Source: Cudoniella acicularis (taxonomy: Eukaryota > Ascomycota > Leotiomycetes > Helotiales > Helotiaceae). From it: a stretch of 53,005 bases of DNA. Location: the NCBI GenBank assembly GCA_013054445.1, contig JAAMPI010000195.1:1-53005 (forward strand), in the 5' to 3' direction. A program made the position numbers and the translations under genes. Below the pieces are notes generated by a model. The model saw only the letters and a program-made list of their open reading frames with translations. It ran no database searches and was not told where the DNA came from. Below are positions 1-9,879 of this stretch, piece by piece (within the stretch, counting starts at the first letter, position 1; each line of letters opens with the position of its first letter).

Positions 1-1574
1 GGGAGTTACGCGGTCTCCTGATTAACGGTCCTATTATTAAAAGTCATAGGGTCTCCTTCGATATTCTAAACGGTATATAGATTCCGTTTCGTTCGTAGTT
101 CGAGGCCGTGGTGCCTTACGAACTCTAGGGACACGTAGTCTCCCTATACTCTACTGTCTAGGAGTACTTTAGCGAACTTTCCGTTGATCTCTACCGTAAC
201 GTATAGATGATCCGTCGTTAGCGGTCTCGTTACTACGACTATACGGGCGATGCTCTTTTCGCTGCCGTATACTTCTCCCTCCTCTTTTATAGTTAGGTAC
301 TCGTCTCGTCCTACTAGTACGATCGTTCTAAGGATAGGTTTCGTATCCGAGGTGCCGGGTCCTTACTCTAGCGATTTATGCCCGGTCTGGCCCTACGGCT
401 TTCCGTTGTCGGGGGCTCGATTAATCGTAGCTAGAGTCTTTTTTTACGGCTGTCGTGGTTTAGTATACTCTCTAGAATAGTGCCCTAGCTTTCCGTAGTT
501 AAAACACCTAACCCCCTTCTTCGTAGATTAGTGCTATGTCGCGTCGAGTTCTATAGGTCTACGATAGGTTCCCTAAGAGGTGTTTCCTTAGCGTAAAGGA
601 ACTCGTTTACCTATATTACCTTGATAAGGTCGAACTAGTCCTAGTCTAGTTCGTTTCTCTATACGTCTCTCGAACAGACGATTGTCGATACGGACTACTA
701 TTACGATATAGTCTATAAACTCTTTAGGTCGGTCTTACTTAGCGAGTTCGTCCTTGATCTCGTCTCTTAGCCCGTGGTAGAATACGACTATCTTAGGTCT
801 ATCCTCCTAGTTTAGTCGTAAGCTGATCTACTAGAACCTCGCGGCGTAGTCCGATACTAATCCCTTCTAGCGGAGGTTATATAACTGCTACTCTATAGTG
901 CGTTCCTCGTTAGGATCTCCGAAGGCTGCCTTGAGCTTCTTCTCGAAGGTAACGTAGCTCGAGAAGATGTCCTTCGTATTAGGGTCGCAATCGTTAGGCC
1001 CCTTCTTAAGGTAGTCCTTCTAGAAAGGTTCGAACTAAATAAGGGTATCCCTAGTCAAGAAGGCTACTACGTATATGACCTTGTCTGCTTCCTTAGGCAA
1101 GTCACTACCGTAGTAGACGATGTAAGCCCTTATCTAGGTAAGGTAGCCCCGTAGGGTTCCCTTCGTGCCGTTATATCGGGGTGGTTCCGGGAACTTGAGC
1201 CGTCGGTTTTCGTTTATAGTTATAGTGACCGTCTTAGCGGTAGTGTCCGCCTTAGCGGTAGTGACCGCCTCGAGGAGTCTCTCGTTCTCCTCCTAGAGTC
1301 GCCTAATCTCGTAGGCGATATCCTCTTCGATTATTACGGGGGAGCTTGACATCGACATAGTTGTTCGTAAGATATTGCCTAGTAGTATAGGATAACTGTC
1401 TGAATAAGAGCTTTTAAAATATTACGCCTAGACTCTTACTCTAGTACGTTAGGGTAAGGGTCTGTTGGTGTAGGGTTTATGTTAGTAGAAAGTCAGGCTA
1501 CGCTAGGCAATAAGGGTAGCGTAAGGCTAGTTGCCTCTCTCTCTAAGAATCAGATAAAGACTTAGATTAAAAGC
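1..1574 (-). mobile_element. Partial second gypsy unit (gag end), running off the window
   Basis: This stretch is a near copy of 6748-8353, beginning at exactly the homologous base, and reads on the minus strand away from the LTR at 1575-1892. It therefore holds the 5' part of gag of a second element that shares that LTR. Differences from the other copy are almost all C/T or G/A. It lacks about 55 bases present near 7025-7080 of the other copy. TAG and CTA triplets are very frequent and CpA/TpG scarce by eye, so the reading frame is destroyed. The window start probably coincides with an assembly break inside the repeat. Confidence 0.85.
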
Positions 1575-1892
1575 TGTCTAGGTAGAGACTAGTATAAGTA
1601 GCGAGGGAAGCTCGCTACTCCTAAATAATTCTCAAGCAACAGGCCAAGCCTGTTAGGGAGCTGTGTCTGGTGACTCGCTTGAGACACCGCATCACAGGTG
1701 CCATCCCAGGTGCCATCACCACCTGGTCGTCTAGTGTCCTCCTGCCTATAGGTCTTGTGCCATTTGTCTCGGTGCCATTGTCCCGTGGTCAATTGTCTTG
1801 TGGTCACTCCTAACCTCGTGGTTCTGCCGTGATTACGTGACCAACCGTGGTCACGTGCTTACAACACTGACATGGCTTGGCAGGTTGTAACA
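1575..1892 (-). repeat. LTR shared by two tandem units
   Basis: This 318-bp segment starts TG and ends CA, and matches 8354-8670 at roughly 93 percent by hand alignment, differences being nearly all transitions. Read on the minus strand it begins TGTTACAACCTGCC and is preceded by a polypurine tract, so it is the 3' LTR of the unit to its right. It is followed by gag, so it is also the 5' LTR of the unit to its left. Unlike the flanking gag DNA it keeps many CA and TG dinucleotides. Confidence 0.85.
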
Positions 1893-1907
1893 GGTTTCCC
1901 CTCCTTC
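1893..1907 (-). other. Polypurine tract of the LTR element
   Basis: On the minus strand the 15 bases GAAGGAGGGGAAACC lie directly before the LTR start TGTTACAACC. A purine run in this position primes plus-strand DNA synthesis in LTR elements. It shows that the sequence to its right, including the DUF7924-like frame, is internal to the retrotransposon and not flanking DNA. Confidence 0.7.
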
Positions 1908-3410
1908 ATGGTCGATGTCCTAGAGACCGTACTAGTCACGCTCGTCTTCCTCGTCGTCGTCAAGCCAAGAGACGGTACCATCCGAATACACGTGGTAGTA
2001 CTGGCCGGTCTCGCGATCCTTCTTCTAGTAGCTCCTGTGTTTGCTGACAGGGGCTAAGGATCCGTGGGACGACTGTGAGCTCGGAGCTTTTCGTTTCTGG
2101 CCGCTGCCAGTACTGCTAGGAGCGTGGTGGCTTGTCGTCTTGCTGTTCTTATGCTTAGATGACGTAGGCGGCGTCGGCTGGTAGATGGGCTGTGGTTCGA
2201 TGACTTCGTAGTCGCCTTCGTCCTTATAAGCGTCTAGTGGTTCGATGCCTGGTATAGGCAAAGTCGGCACTCCTATAGCGACAGGATAGAGGCTGCTACT
2301 GCGCTGCTGCTTGTAGTGCTCCTTCAACTGGTCCTTTAGAGCGTACGACTGTTCTCTGGCGTGGTCCTAGGCGTTCCTGAGTTCTCTACGACCTTCCTTG
2401 TGTTCTCCGTAAGAGTTGACCAAACTCGTCGACTTAACAGGAAACTAGTAATATTTAAGCGTGCCGTCTTCGGTCGGGACTGCGTAGTGCGCGTAGAAAT
2501 AGACCTGGGTACCATTCGTGGTGAAGGTCGTGATGCTTGCGTGCCTAGGGGGGTCAGACTCTCCCTGGAAGGCGAGGGCCTGGTTCCGTGCGTAGACGAG
2601 GGCTGCTCCGTTATAGCCACTCTGTAACGTCGCTTCTCTCATATCTCCTCCGGGGCCCTTCCATTCTCCAGCCAGATGTGGTAGCGTCAAAGAGTAAGGG
2701 TTATCCTTATAGAGGACAGCGCCGCTGACACGTTCCTCTACCGGGAACGGGGCGTGTTCTCGCTTTCGGAGGCCTTCGACGAAGTCGGGCTAGGGCGTAG
2801 ATAATCTATTGTTGAAGCCGACATTCGCTGGAAAGCCAGTGAATGCCTGGTTAAAGGCTTGGTCGTAGCCCTTATCGTCGTACTCCTTTAACAGCCTCCC
2901 ACTCGTTTTGACGACCATGGTTGCTTCGTTAGGGGCCATTCCGACTGTACGTATATAGCCTTCGTACACAGACCCGGGAGGCGAGGCAGTCGCACGCGCC
3001 TCGTCGAGTCGTTCGCGGATCTCCTGGAGATTCGCCGGCGGCTTAGAGTTGAGTGGAGGGAGGATGCCGTTCTTGTAGGCCTGGTCGGCGAACCCGGATG
3101 CCGTGGTCGAGAGGGTCTTCGCCGATGATGACGATCCGCTCGTCGAAGGGAAGTTAGAGGCTGCCGTTGGCATCTTGCTGGTCTTCTTGTTGTGCTTCCC
3201 TATTTTGTTGAAGCGTGCGAGGTTCTGCCGTGTCAATCGTGCTGGCTCCGAGGTCGGTCGTGTCGCCCGCGCTCGCTTTGCCCGTGGTTCGGCGTCGTCG
3301 TCGCTGTCTAGCGGTCGTTTTCGTGACGGTGGGTTTGCTAGAACTTGCTCTTCTTGGGTTGGCGGAAGCTCAGCTTGCGAGAGCTTCGGGGAGGTTTGTT
3401 TCTTGTCTAT
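1908..3410 (-). pseudogene. DUF7924-like protein gene carried inside the retrotransposon
   Basis: One continuous minus-strand frame of about 500 codons runs from a former start (now ATA at 3410-3408) to the polypurine tract. It is broken only by six TAG codons, at 2790-2792, 2445-2447, 2367-2369, 2025-2027, 1932-1934 and 1920-1922, and has no indels. The translation has a basic, acidic-rich N-terminus, the segment LTRQNLARFNKIGKHNKK, a middle with YKNGILPPLNSKPPANLQEI and TLPHLAGEWKGPGGDM, then GAALVYARNQAL and TTFTTNG, and a low-complexity tail ending near YYHVYSDGTVSWLDDDE. I recognise this as the multicopy fungal family I know as DUF7924; its function is unknown. The family name is from memory. 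CAG-to-TAG and ATG-to-ATA changes fit RIP. CpA/TpG loss is milder than in gag-pol. Confidence 0.75.
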
Positions 3411-3639
3411 GGTGAAGAACGAAAAAGAAAGGGAGGCTTCCTTTCCTAAAGAGCTGGTCGACAGAGTAGGCCGCTTATGTTTGGAATTTCGTTCGGGCGA
3501 TATAGTTGATTAGGCGTAGACGAAAATTTTAGGCAATAGTAGGGGCGGCTGCCAATGATTAGTCCCCGTGATTTCGTTCGTAAGGGGTTGCTCACGTAAC
3601 CGTCTAATAAGGTAGCAGGATTAGCGCCGCGTACCGCGT

Positions 3640-6600
3640 CGGGGTGTTTTCGTTAATCGGTAGTACTATGCCAACATGCCTTACGCGTTGGTCAAATGGT
3701 CAAGCGGCTCCTATGTGTTTTCGTCGTTACTAGAGCCTTTCTATTCTATAAGGTACTCTGTTTATAGTCCTTCTCCGCGGTGATCGAGGATCTTCTTGAC
3801 CTTATGTTCTTCTTCGTCTTCGAGCTCTATAGTCCTGTCGAGCTATGCCCGTAGTGATACTAGTTTTAAGAGCGAAATATAAAAAATAGGGTAGATCTAT
3901 ATTAATCGTAGTAGTGACAGTTCGTAGTTAGTGTCTAAAATCTTTCGCTTGACTTTAAATAGTCTAATCTGTTTATAGTCAAGTTTGTCGCTCGGTCGCT
4001 TTGTTTTAATGTTTTTACGAGCGAGGTAGACTTTATCTCTCTCCTTAAAAGATAGTCCCTTTATCCTTCGTTTGTTAGCGTATTTCGTCATACGTCGCTA
4101 GATAAACTAGAGATCTGTCTTAAGTTCTTCGTATAGCTCTTTTAGTTGTTCGGCCGCTTTCGTGGCTATAAGGGCATCCTTTATTTCCCTAGCTTCGCCG
4201 TATACCGTAGGCGTATACCTATAGTTGGTATATATCGGTGTTTTCTTCGTAGATTCGTTAGATACGCTATTATATACGAATTATACTAGCGGCAAGAGCT
4301 ATACCTAGTCGTTCTATAGGTAGTTAACATAGTATCGGAGATACTATTCTAGTGTTTGATTCGTTCTTTCTGTCTGTCTATCCGTCTAGGGGTGAAACGC
4401 TATAGATAGACGATGTCGTACTCCGAGTCGTATTATAAGGGCTTGCTAAAAGTGACTAGTAAAGAGCTTGTCTCTATCGGAGATAAGTTCTCGTAGTATT
4501 CTATAGTTTGCTACGATGTTCCGTATAAACATATAGACAAACTGAAGCGTGTTTCCGTCCTTAACAAAAGGAATAAAGTACGAATACTTAGTAAGTCGGT
4601 CGACTATTACTAAGATACTATCGTATATCGTTTGCGTAAGAGGCTCGGTCGAAGGGGGTAGTCCGGTGATAAAGTCTAATAATACCGAGTGCTATAGTAT
4701 ATCGGGTATTTAGAGTAGTCGGAGTTCTNCGTAGGGTTTGTGTCTAGGGGCCTTGCTTTTCTTATAGAGATCGTAGTNNCGGATCACCTGCTCGACTTAC
4801 GCCCTAGTNCCTTTAAACTAGTNATATTGTCGGAGACGCTAGTAGGTCTTCTATACTCCTTAGTNGCCGTATGCCTTNGCTTCGTAGACTTCCTTAATCA
4901 GTCGGGTCTTACTTCTAGTNACGNTAGACACNTTATNTCCGGTCGTNAGATTCCCTTNCGAGTCNTNTCGTAATAGTCAACTTTNNTACGNGGGTATATC
5001 CGGTTCGAGGTCACTNCGTCGGCTNAGCGTATCTNCTCGCCTATTCTTAGTGCCTTTNCGATAGATNATNNTAAAGTTAAATTCCGAAAGAAACTCTANN
5101 TATCGTNTNTAACGTTTNTTAAGGGCNTTCGTGGTCGTAAAGTTAGTCAGATTCTTATGATCCGTATAGACCTTAANAGGATGTTTCGTTCCTATAAGGT
5201 AGTGCTTCTATTCTCTAAAGGCTTCGATAATAGCTATTAGTTNCTTATCGTAGATTTAGTAATTAAGCTTAGGTCCGTTAAGCTTCTTCGAGTAGAAGGC
5301 GACGNGGTAAAGTCGTCCTTCCTCGTCTCGTTGTCTAAGTTGTCCTCNTANAGCGAATTCTAAAGNNTCGGTTTCGACTTNNAAAGGNTTTTCNNGNTCT
5401 AGGATNNTAAGGATNNGTTCTTAGAGAATNAGCTCNTTAAGCTNNTCGAAGGCCTANTATTAAGGTTCNTTCTATTCGAAGGCTTGATCCTTCTTNNTAA
5501 GCTATATAAAGGGTGTCGCTACTTGACTATATCNNTTTATAAATCGTNNATAGAANTTTATAAANCTAAAGACGCTTCGTACGTCNTTAACGTTCTACGG
5601 TCGAGGCNANTCTCGTATAGCTCGTACCTTCTNNGGGTCTATACNAATCTTCCTAGGGCTNATATAATAGCCGAGGTATTTGACTTCCTATACGTGCTAC
5701 TTCGCCTTTCCGGGTTCTATAAGAAGCTAGGCGTCCTCTAGGGTCGCGAGTACCTAGTAAACGTGCNNTTTATACTCTTCTAGCGTTTCCGAAAAGATTA
5801 NGATGTCGTCTAGATAGACTACTACGAACTGATCGAGGTAATTCCGNAGGACATAGTTAATNATAGNTTAGAAGCTNGCTAGTANNTTAGTAAGTCCGAA
5901 AGGTATTACTAGATATTCGAAGAGTCNTCGCTTTATTCGAAAAGCGGTCTTCTANTCTTCCCTTTCTACTATTCGGATNAGATTATATACTCNNTTTAGA
6001 TCTAGCGTCGTAAAGATCTAGGCTCCGTATAGNTTGTCGCGTAGTTCCGAAATCAACGGTAGAGGGTATCGATTCTTNATNNTAATGTCGTTAAGCTGTC
6101 TATANTCGANNTAAAGNCGTAGTCGTCCGTCCTTCTTTANTACGAATAGGATCNGGTATCCNNCTAGTNACGTTAAGGGGCGGATATATCNTTTCCGTAA
6201 ATTCTCCTCTAAGTATTCTTCTAGTACGGCCTCCTAAACCCGGTTTAGAGGGTAGATCCGGTAGAACTTTAGGTACTGTCCCTCCTTTAGCGGTATCTAA
6301 TAGTCAAACTAGCTATATACTAGTAGCCTAGTTTCTAACTCTTCCTAGAAGAGTTTCCGGTATTTCTAGTACTACGGCGATATAGCGTCGAGCTTATCCG
6401 CGTTACCGTTTAGCACTACTACTCCGAGTAGGCCGACACGTCTCGAGAGGCCGTCTTTAGGTCCTTCTCTCTCGTTATTATTTGTTACTATTCTATATAG
6501 CTAGGGACGTTCTAAGGGACCACTCTTAGATCCTCTTATATATACTACTGTCTCGCGTAGCTAGGGGCTCCCTAAGAGACCGCTTCTAGGCCTTTCCTTA

Positions 6601-6990
6601 CGAGCTTTATCCTATTAGAGATAGCCAGTCTTCTAGTCAATTCGAGGACTCTATCGTCGTAACTAAGGGATTCTTAGTACGAAGTCCCTTAATCCCGTAT
6701 TAAGAATATCGAAGATAGTCGGAGTTTCTTTTCTATTTACGTAGATCGGGAGTTACGCGGTCTCCTGATTAACGGTCCTATTATTAAAAGTTATAGGGTC
6801 TCCTTCGATATTCTAAACGGTATATAGATTCCGTTTCGTTCGTAGTTCGAGGCCGTAGTGCCTTACGAACTCTAGGGACATATAGTCTCCTTACGCTCTA
6901 CTATCTAGGAGTGCTTTGGCGAACTTTCCGTTAATCTCTACCGTAACGTATAGATGATCCGTCGTCAGCGGTTTCGTTGCTACGACCGTA
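3640..6990 (-). pseudogene. Gypsy pol remnant: protease, RT, RNase H, integrase, chromodomain
   Basis: Conceptual minus-strand translation gives, in order, a protease segment (FAKALLDS then A, near 6880-6930, with stops where DSGA is expected), reverse transcriptase with the YLDDI catalytic box at 5802-5818, integrase core with SDRDKLFTSHF near 4440-4490 and TDRTNQTLE near 4340-4380, a post-integrase basic segment (KGLSFKERDKVYLARKNIK, 3897-4091), and a chromodomain (EHKVKKILDHRGEG then TEYL and NDENT, near 3690-3810). Frames are riddled with TAG and some TAA in place of Gln and Trp. Single N characters are scattered from 4729 to 6191. Dead as sequenced. Confidence 0.8.
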
Positions 6991-8137
6991 CGGGCGAGGG
7001 TCTTCTCGCTGCCGTATACTTCTCCCGACGGTTTAGCGCTCTTTACGCCCGCTAGGTACTTTAGAGCTTGTTCGTGCTCTCCCTCCTCTTTCTCGGTTAG
7101 GTACTCGTCTCGTACTACTAGTATAATCGTTCTAAGGATAGGTTTCGTATCCGCGGTGCCGGGTCCTTACTCTAGCAATTTATGCCCGGTCTGGCCCTAC
7201 GGCTTGCCGTTACCGGGGGCTCGATTGATCGTAGCCAGAGTCTTCTTCTACGGCTGTCGTGGTTTGGTATACTCTCTAGAATAGTGCCTAAGCTTTCCGT
7301 AGTTAAAACACCTAATCCCTTTCTTCGTAGATTAGTACTATATCGCGTCGAGTTCTATAGGTCTACGATAGGTTCCCTAAGAGGTGTTTCCTTAGCGTAG
7401 AGGAACTCGTTTACCTATGTTAGCTCGATACGGTCGAGCTTAGTTAGGTCGCTTCTCTATACGTCTCTCGAACAGTCGATTGTCGATACGGACTACTATT
7501 ACGATATAGTCTATAAACTCTTTAGGTCGGTCTTGCTTAGCGAGTTCGTCCTTAATCTCGTCTCTTAGCCCGTAGTAGAATACGACTATCTTAGGTCTAT
7601 CCTCCTAGTTTAGTCGTAAGCTGATCTACTAGAACTTCGCGGCGTAGTTAGATGCCGATCCCTTCTAGCGGAGGTTGTATAACTGCTGCTCTATAGTGCG
7701 TTCCTCGTCGGGATCTTCGAAGGCTGCCTTAAGCTTTTTCTCGTAGGTAGCGTAGCTCGAAAAGATGTCCTTCGTATTAGGGTCGCAATCGTTAGGCCCC
7801 TTCTTAAGGTAGTCCCTCTAGAAAGGTTCGAACCAAATAAGGGCATCCCTAGTCAAGAAGGCTACTGCGCACATGACCTTGTCTGCTTCCTTAGGCAAGT
7901 CACTACCGTAGTAGACGATATAAGCCCTTATCTAGGTGAGGTAGCCTCGTAGGGTTCCCTTCGTGCCGTCATATCGAGGTGGTTCCGGGAACTTGAGCCG
8001 TCGGTTGTCGTTAGAGGTTATAGTGACCGCCTTAGCGGCCGTGACCGCCTTAAGGAGTCTCTCGTTCTCCTCCTAGAGTCGCCTAATCTCGTGGGCGGCA
8101 TCCTCTTCGATCATGACGGGGAGCTTGACATCGACAT
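6991..8137 (-). pseudogene. Gypsy gag remnant with mutated zinc knuckle
   Basis: The probable gag start is the ATG at 8137-8135. Downstream segments read like a fungal gag, for example RRLKFPEPPRYDG, DLPKEADKV and ERTIEQQLYNLR. Near 7263-7310 the nucleocapsid knuckle is recognisable as CFNYGKLRHYSREY, where the second and last Cys of a C-x2-C-x4-H-x4-C box have become Tyr. TGC to TAC is a TpG-to-TpA change, as in RIP. There is also a one-base difference from the other copy in a G run just after the start (4 G here, 5 in the copy at 1-1574), which shifts the frame. Confidence 0.7.
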
Positions 8138-8353
8138 GGTTGTTCGTAAGATATTGCCTAGTAGTATAGGATAACTGTCTGAACAAGAGCTTTTAAAATG
8201 TTACGCCTAGACTCTTACTCTAGTACGTTAGGGCAAGGGTCTGTTGGTGAAGGGTTTATGTTAGTAGAAAGTTAGGCTGCGCTAGGCAATAAGGGTGGCG
8301 TAAGGCTTGCTGCCTCTTCCTCTAAGAATCAGACAAAGACTTAGATTGAAAGC

Positions 8354-8670
8354 TGTCTAGGTAGAGACGGGTATGAGCAGCGAGGGAAGCTCGCTGCTCC
8401 TAAATAATTCTCAAGCAACAGGCCAAGCCTGTTAGGGAGCTGTGTCCGGTGACTCGCTTGAGACACCGCATCACAGGTGCCATCCCAGGTGCTATCACCA
8501 CCTGGTCGTCTAGTGTCCTCCTGCCCGCAGGTCTTGTGCCATTTGTCTCGGTGCCATCGCCCCGTGGTCAATTGTCTTATGGTCGCTCCTGACCTCGTGG
8601 GTTGCCGCGATTACGTGATCAACCGTGGTCACGTGCCTATAACGCTGACATGTCTTGGCAGGTTGTAACA
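8354..8670 (-). repeat. 5' LTR of the complete gypsy unit
   Basis: This 317-bp TG...CA segment is the partner of 1575-1892. On the minus strand it begins TGTTACAACCTGCC and is followed inward by gag. I could not identify a tRNA-complementary primer site beginning TGG immediately inside it, so priming may use another mechanism or the site has decayed. Confidence 0.85.
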
Positions 8671-9209
8671 TTTAGAGGCTATAGGATCAGGTGGATATAC
8701 GTGACTTCCGGCACTATATAGAGCGGCTTACTTGTATAACTAAGGATGTAATTAAAGTGAAAGGTAGAGCTACACTTGATTAATAATTACATCGTATAAT
8801 TAGCATTTTTACGATTTTTTAAAATACGTGGTGCATCGATTTATAATATAGTTTTAGTGGGGTTGTGATGCGATTTGCATAAAATGGCCCGCGAGTAATG
8901 GCCTCTACTCTTACAGTATCCAGTGAAAATATGAGGTACGAAACTGGAAGACCTTGTTTAAAACATGGGTTGATTAAATGGAATTCAGGGAAACTTTGCA
9001 CTACCACGCCAAACTCATTTACATACTGAAGTAGGAACCAGCGATGGCGGAACTAAATCCAACTTTAAATGTGGAGAGTGGTGGTTAAGATTCATTTGAC
9101 CTGTGGAGAGAACGATGCAGCGCGCGTTGAGGGGGCTGTGTCGGTGTTCAGGCTTTTCATCCCCTGAAGTTCAGGCCTAAAGTTTTCAGCTAGCGAGCCT
9201 GGCACCTAA
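8671..9209. other. Non-coding flank of the retrotransposon
   Basis: AT-rich DNA with no supported gene. The minus-strand frame at 8819-9007 has no recognisable family or splice context. Two copies of a GAGCCT motif (near 9194 and 9211) lead into the small inverted-repeat element that follows. Confidence 0.5.
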
Positions 9210-9469
9210 CGAGCCTACCAACACAAGTCCGTGTTTTCAGGGTATTTTACTAGTAAATTGAAAATCGAAAATTACAAACTTTAAAAACGCAGTTAATATA
9301 CAGTATATTTACCTTCTAAAACTCGCGAAACTATAGTTATTCATAGTTATTTTATACCTTTAAGGTGATCGCGATAACCTTAGTTTTCGAGAGCCTTGAG
9401 GCGGGGTCGCGAAGCTTCCAAACCGCTTAAATAATACCCTGAAATCACAGACTTCACTGGCCAGGCAAA
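9210..9469. repeat. Degenerate MITE of the TAA/TTA-target family
   Basis: The left end follows TAA (9207-9209) and reads CGAGCCTACC, then a segment ending GTGTTTTCAGGGTATTTTAC. The reverse complement of 9428-9455 matches that inner part (GTCTGTGATTTCAGGGTATT). The interior shares AAAATCGAAAATT, a GTGATCGCGA motif and GCGGGGTCGCGAAG with the elements at 20915 and 27535. The right end is decayed, so the boundary is approximate. No coding capacity. Confidence 0.6.
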
Positions 9470-9879
9470 GTAGCACAAAGCAGAACCTTAACACGTTAAT
9501 AAATTAAAACCCGTGCAAGTTTATAACAGCCTCTAGAGCAAATAATGCCCGCCCAACGGTGTCTAATGCGGTTTACGAGCCAAGCGCCGAGGAGCACGCC
9601 GGGGACAGGCAAGAGTGCTAGGATAAGCTGCTAGATGGTGACGGTACTATATAAATAATTAGCTTAGACTTTGCACGAGTACTGCGAATATAGGCTATAA
9701 TTAAAGCTAATAGATAAAGGTTAACTCCTAGAAGTCACAATAGTTCATAATTAATTCGTGGATGAAGATATATTGAAGTGTTATATCTATTGGCGAAACC
9801 CATAATCAGTGAGTACCTGGGAACAGAACTCAACTGAAAATCGATAGAAGCAGAACCTCAAAATCTCAAACCCAAATCC
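9470..9879. other. Intergenic, nothing recognised
   Basis: AT-rich spacer downstream of the DJ-1-like gene. I see no coding frame, RNA gene or clear repeat in it. Confidence 0.5.

Larger units (their letters stand above)
1575..8670 (-). mobile_element. Ty3/gypsy (chromovirus-like) LTR retrotransposon with an extra 3' gene
   Basis: On the minus strand the order is 5' LTR (8670-8354), gag with a zinc knuckle, protease, reverse transcriptase, RNase H, integrase, chromodomain, a DUF7924-like frame, a polypurine tract and the 3' LTR (1892-1575), about 7.1 kb in all. The chromodomain after integrase marks a chromovirus. Every enzyme domain is recognisable only through numerous stops, mostly TAG, as expected from RIP of CAG and TGG codons. 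The five bases after the right LTR are TTTAG; the matching duplication cannot be checked because the left LTR continues into another unit. The element is not autonomous as it stands. Confidence 0.85.

Noticed and set aside
1872..2627. Plus-strand frames at 1872-2057 and 2361-2627 as genes
   Set aside because: They are antisense to the DUF7924-like frame, with no family resemblance or splice logic.
1..8353. TAG reassigned to an amino acid (alternative code) as an explanation for amber-rich frames
   Set aside because: Host genes such as the TmpA-like, HET, GPHR and tyrosinase genes have no internal TAG, and gag-pol also has TAA and Cys-to-Tyr changes. RIP explains all of this.
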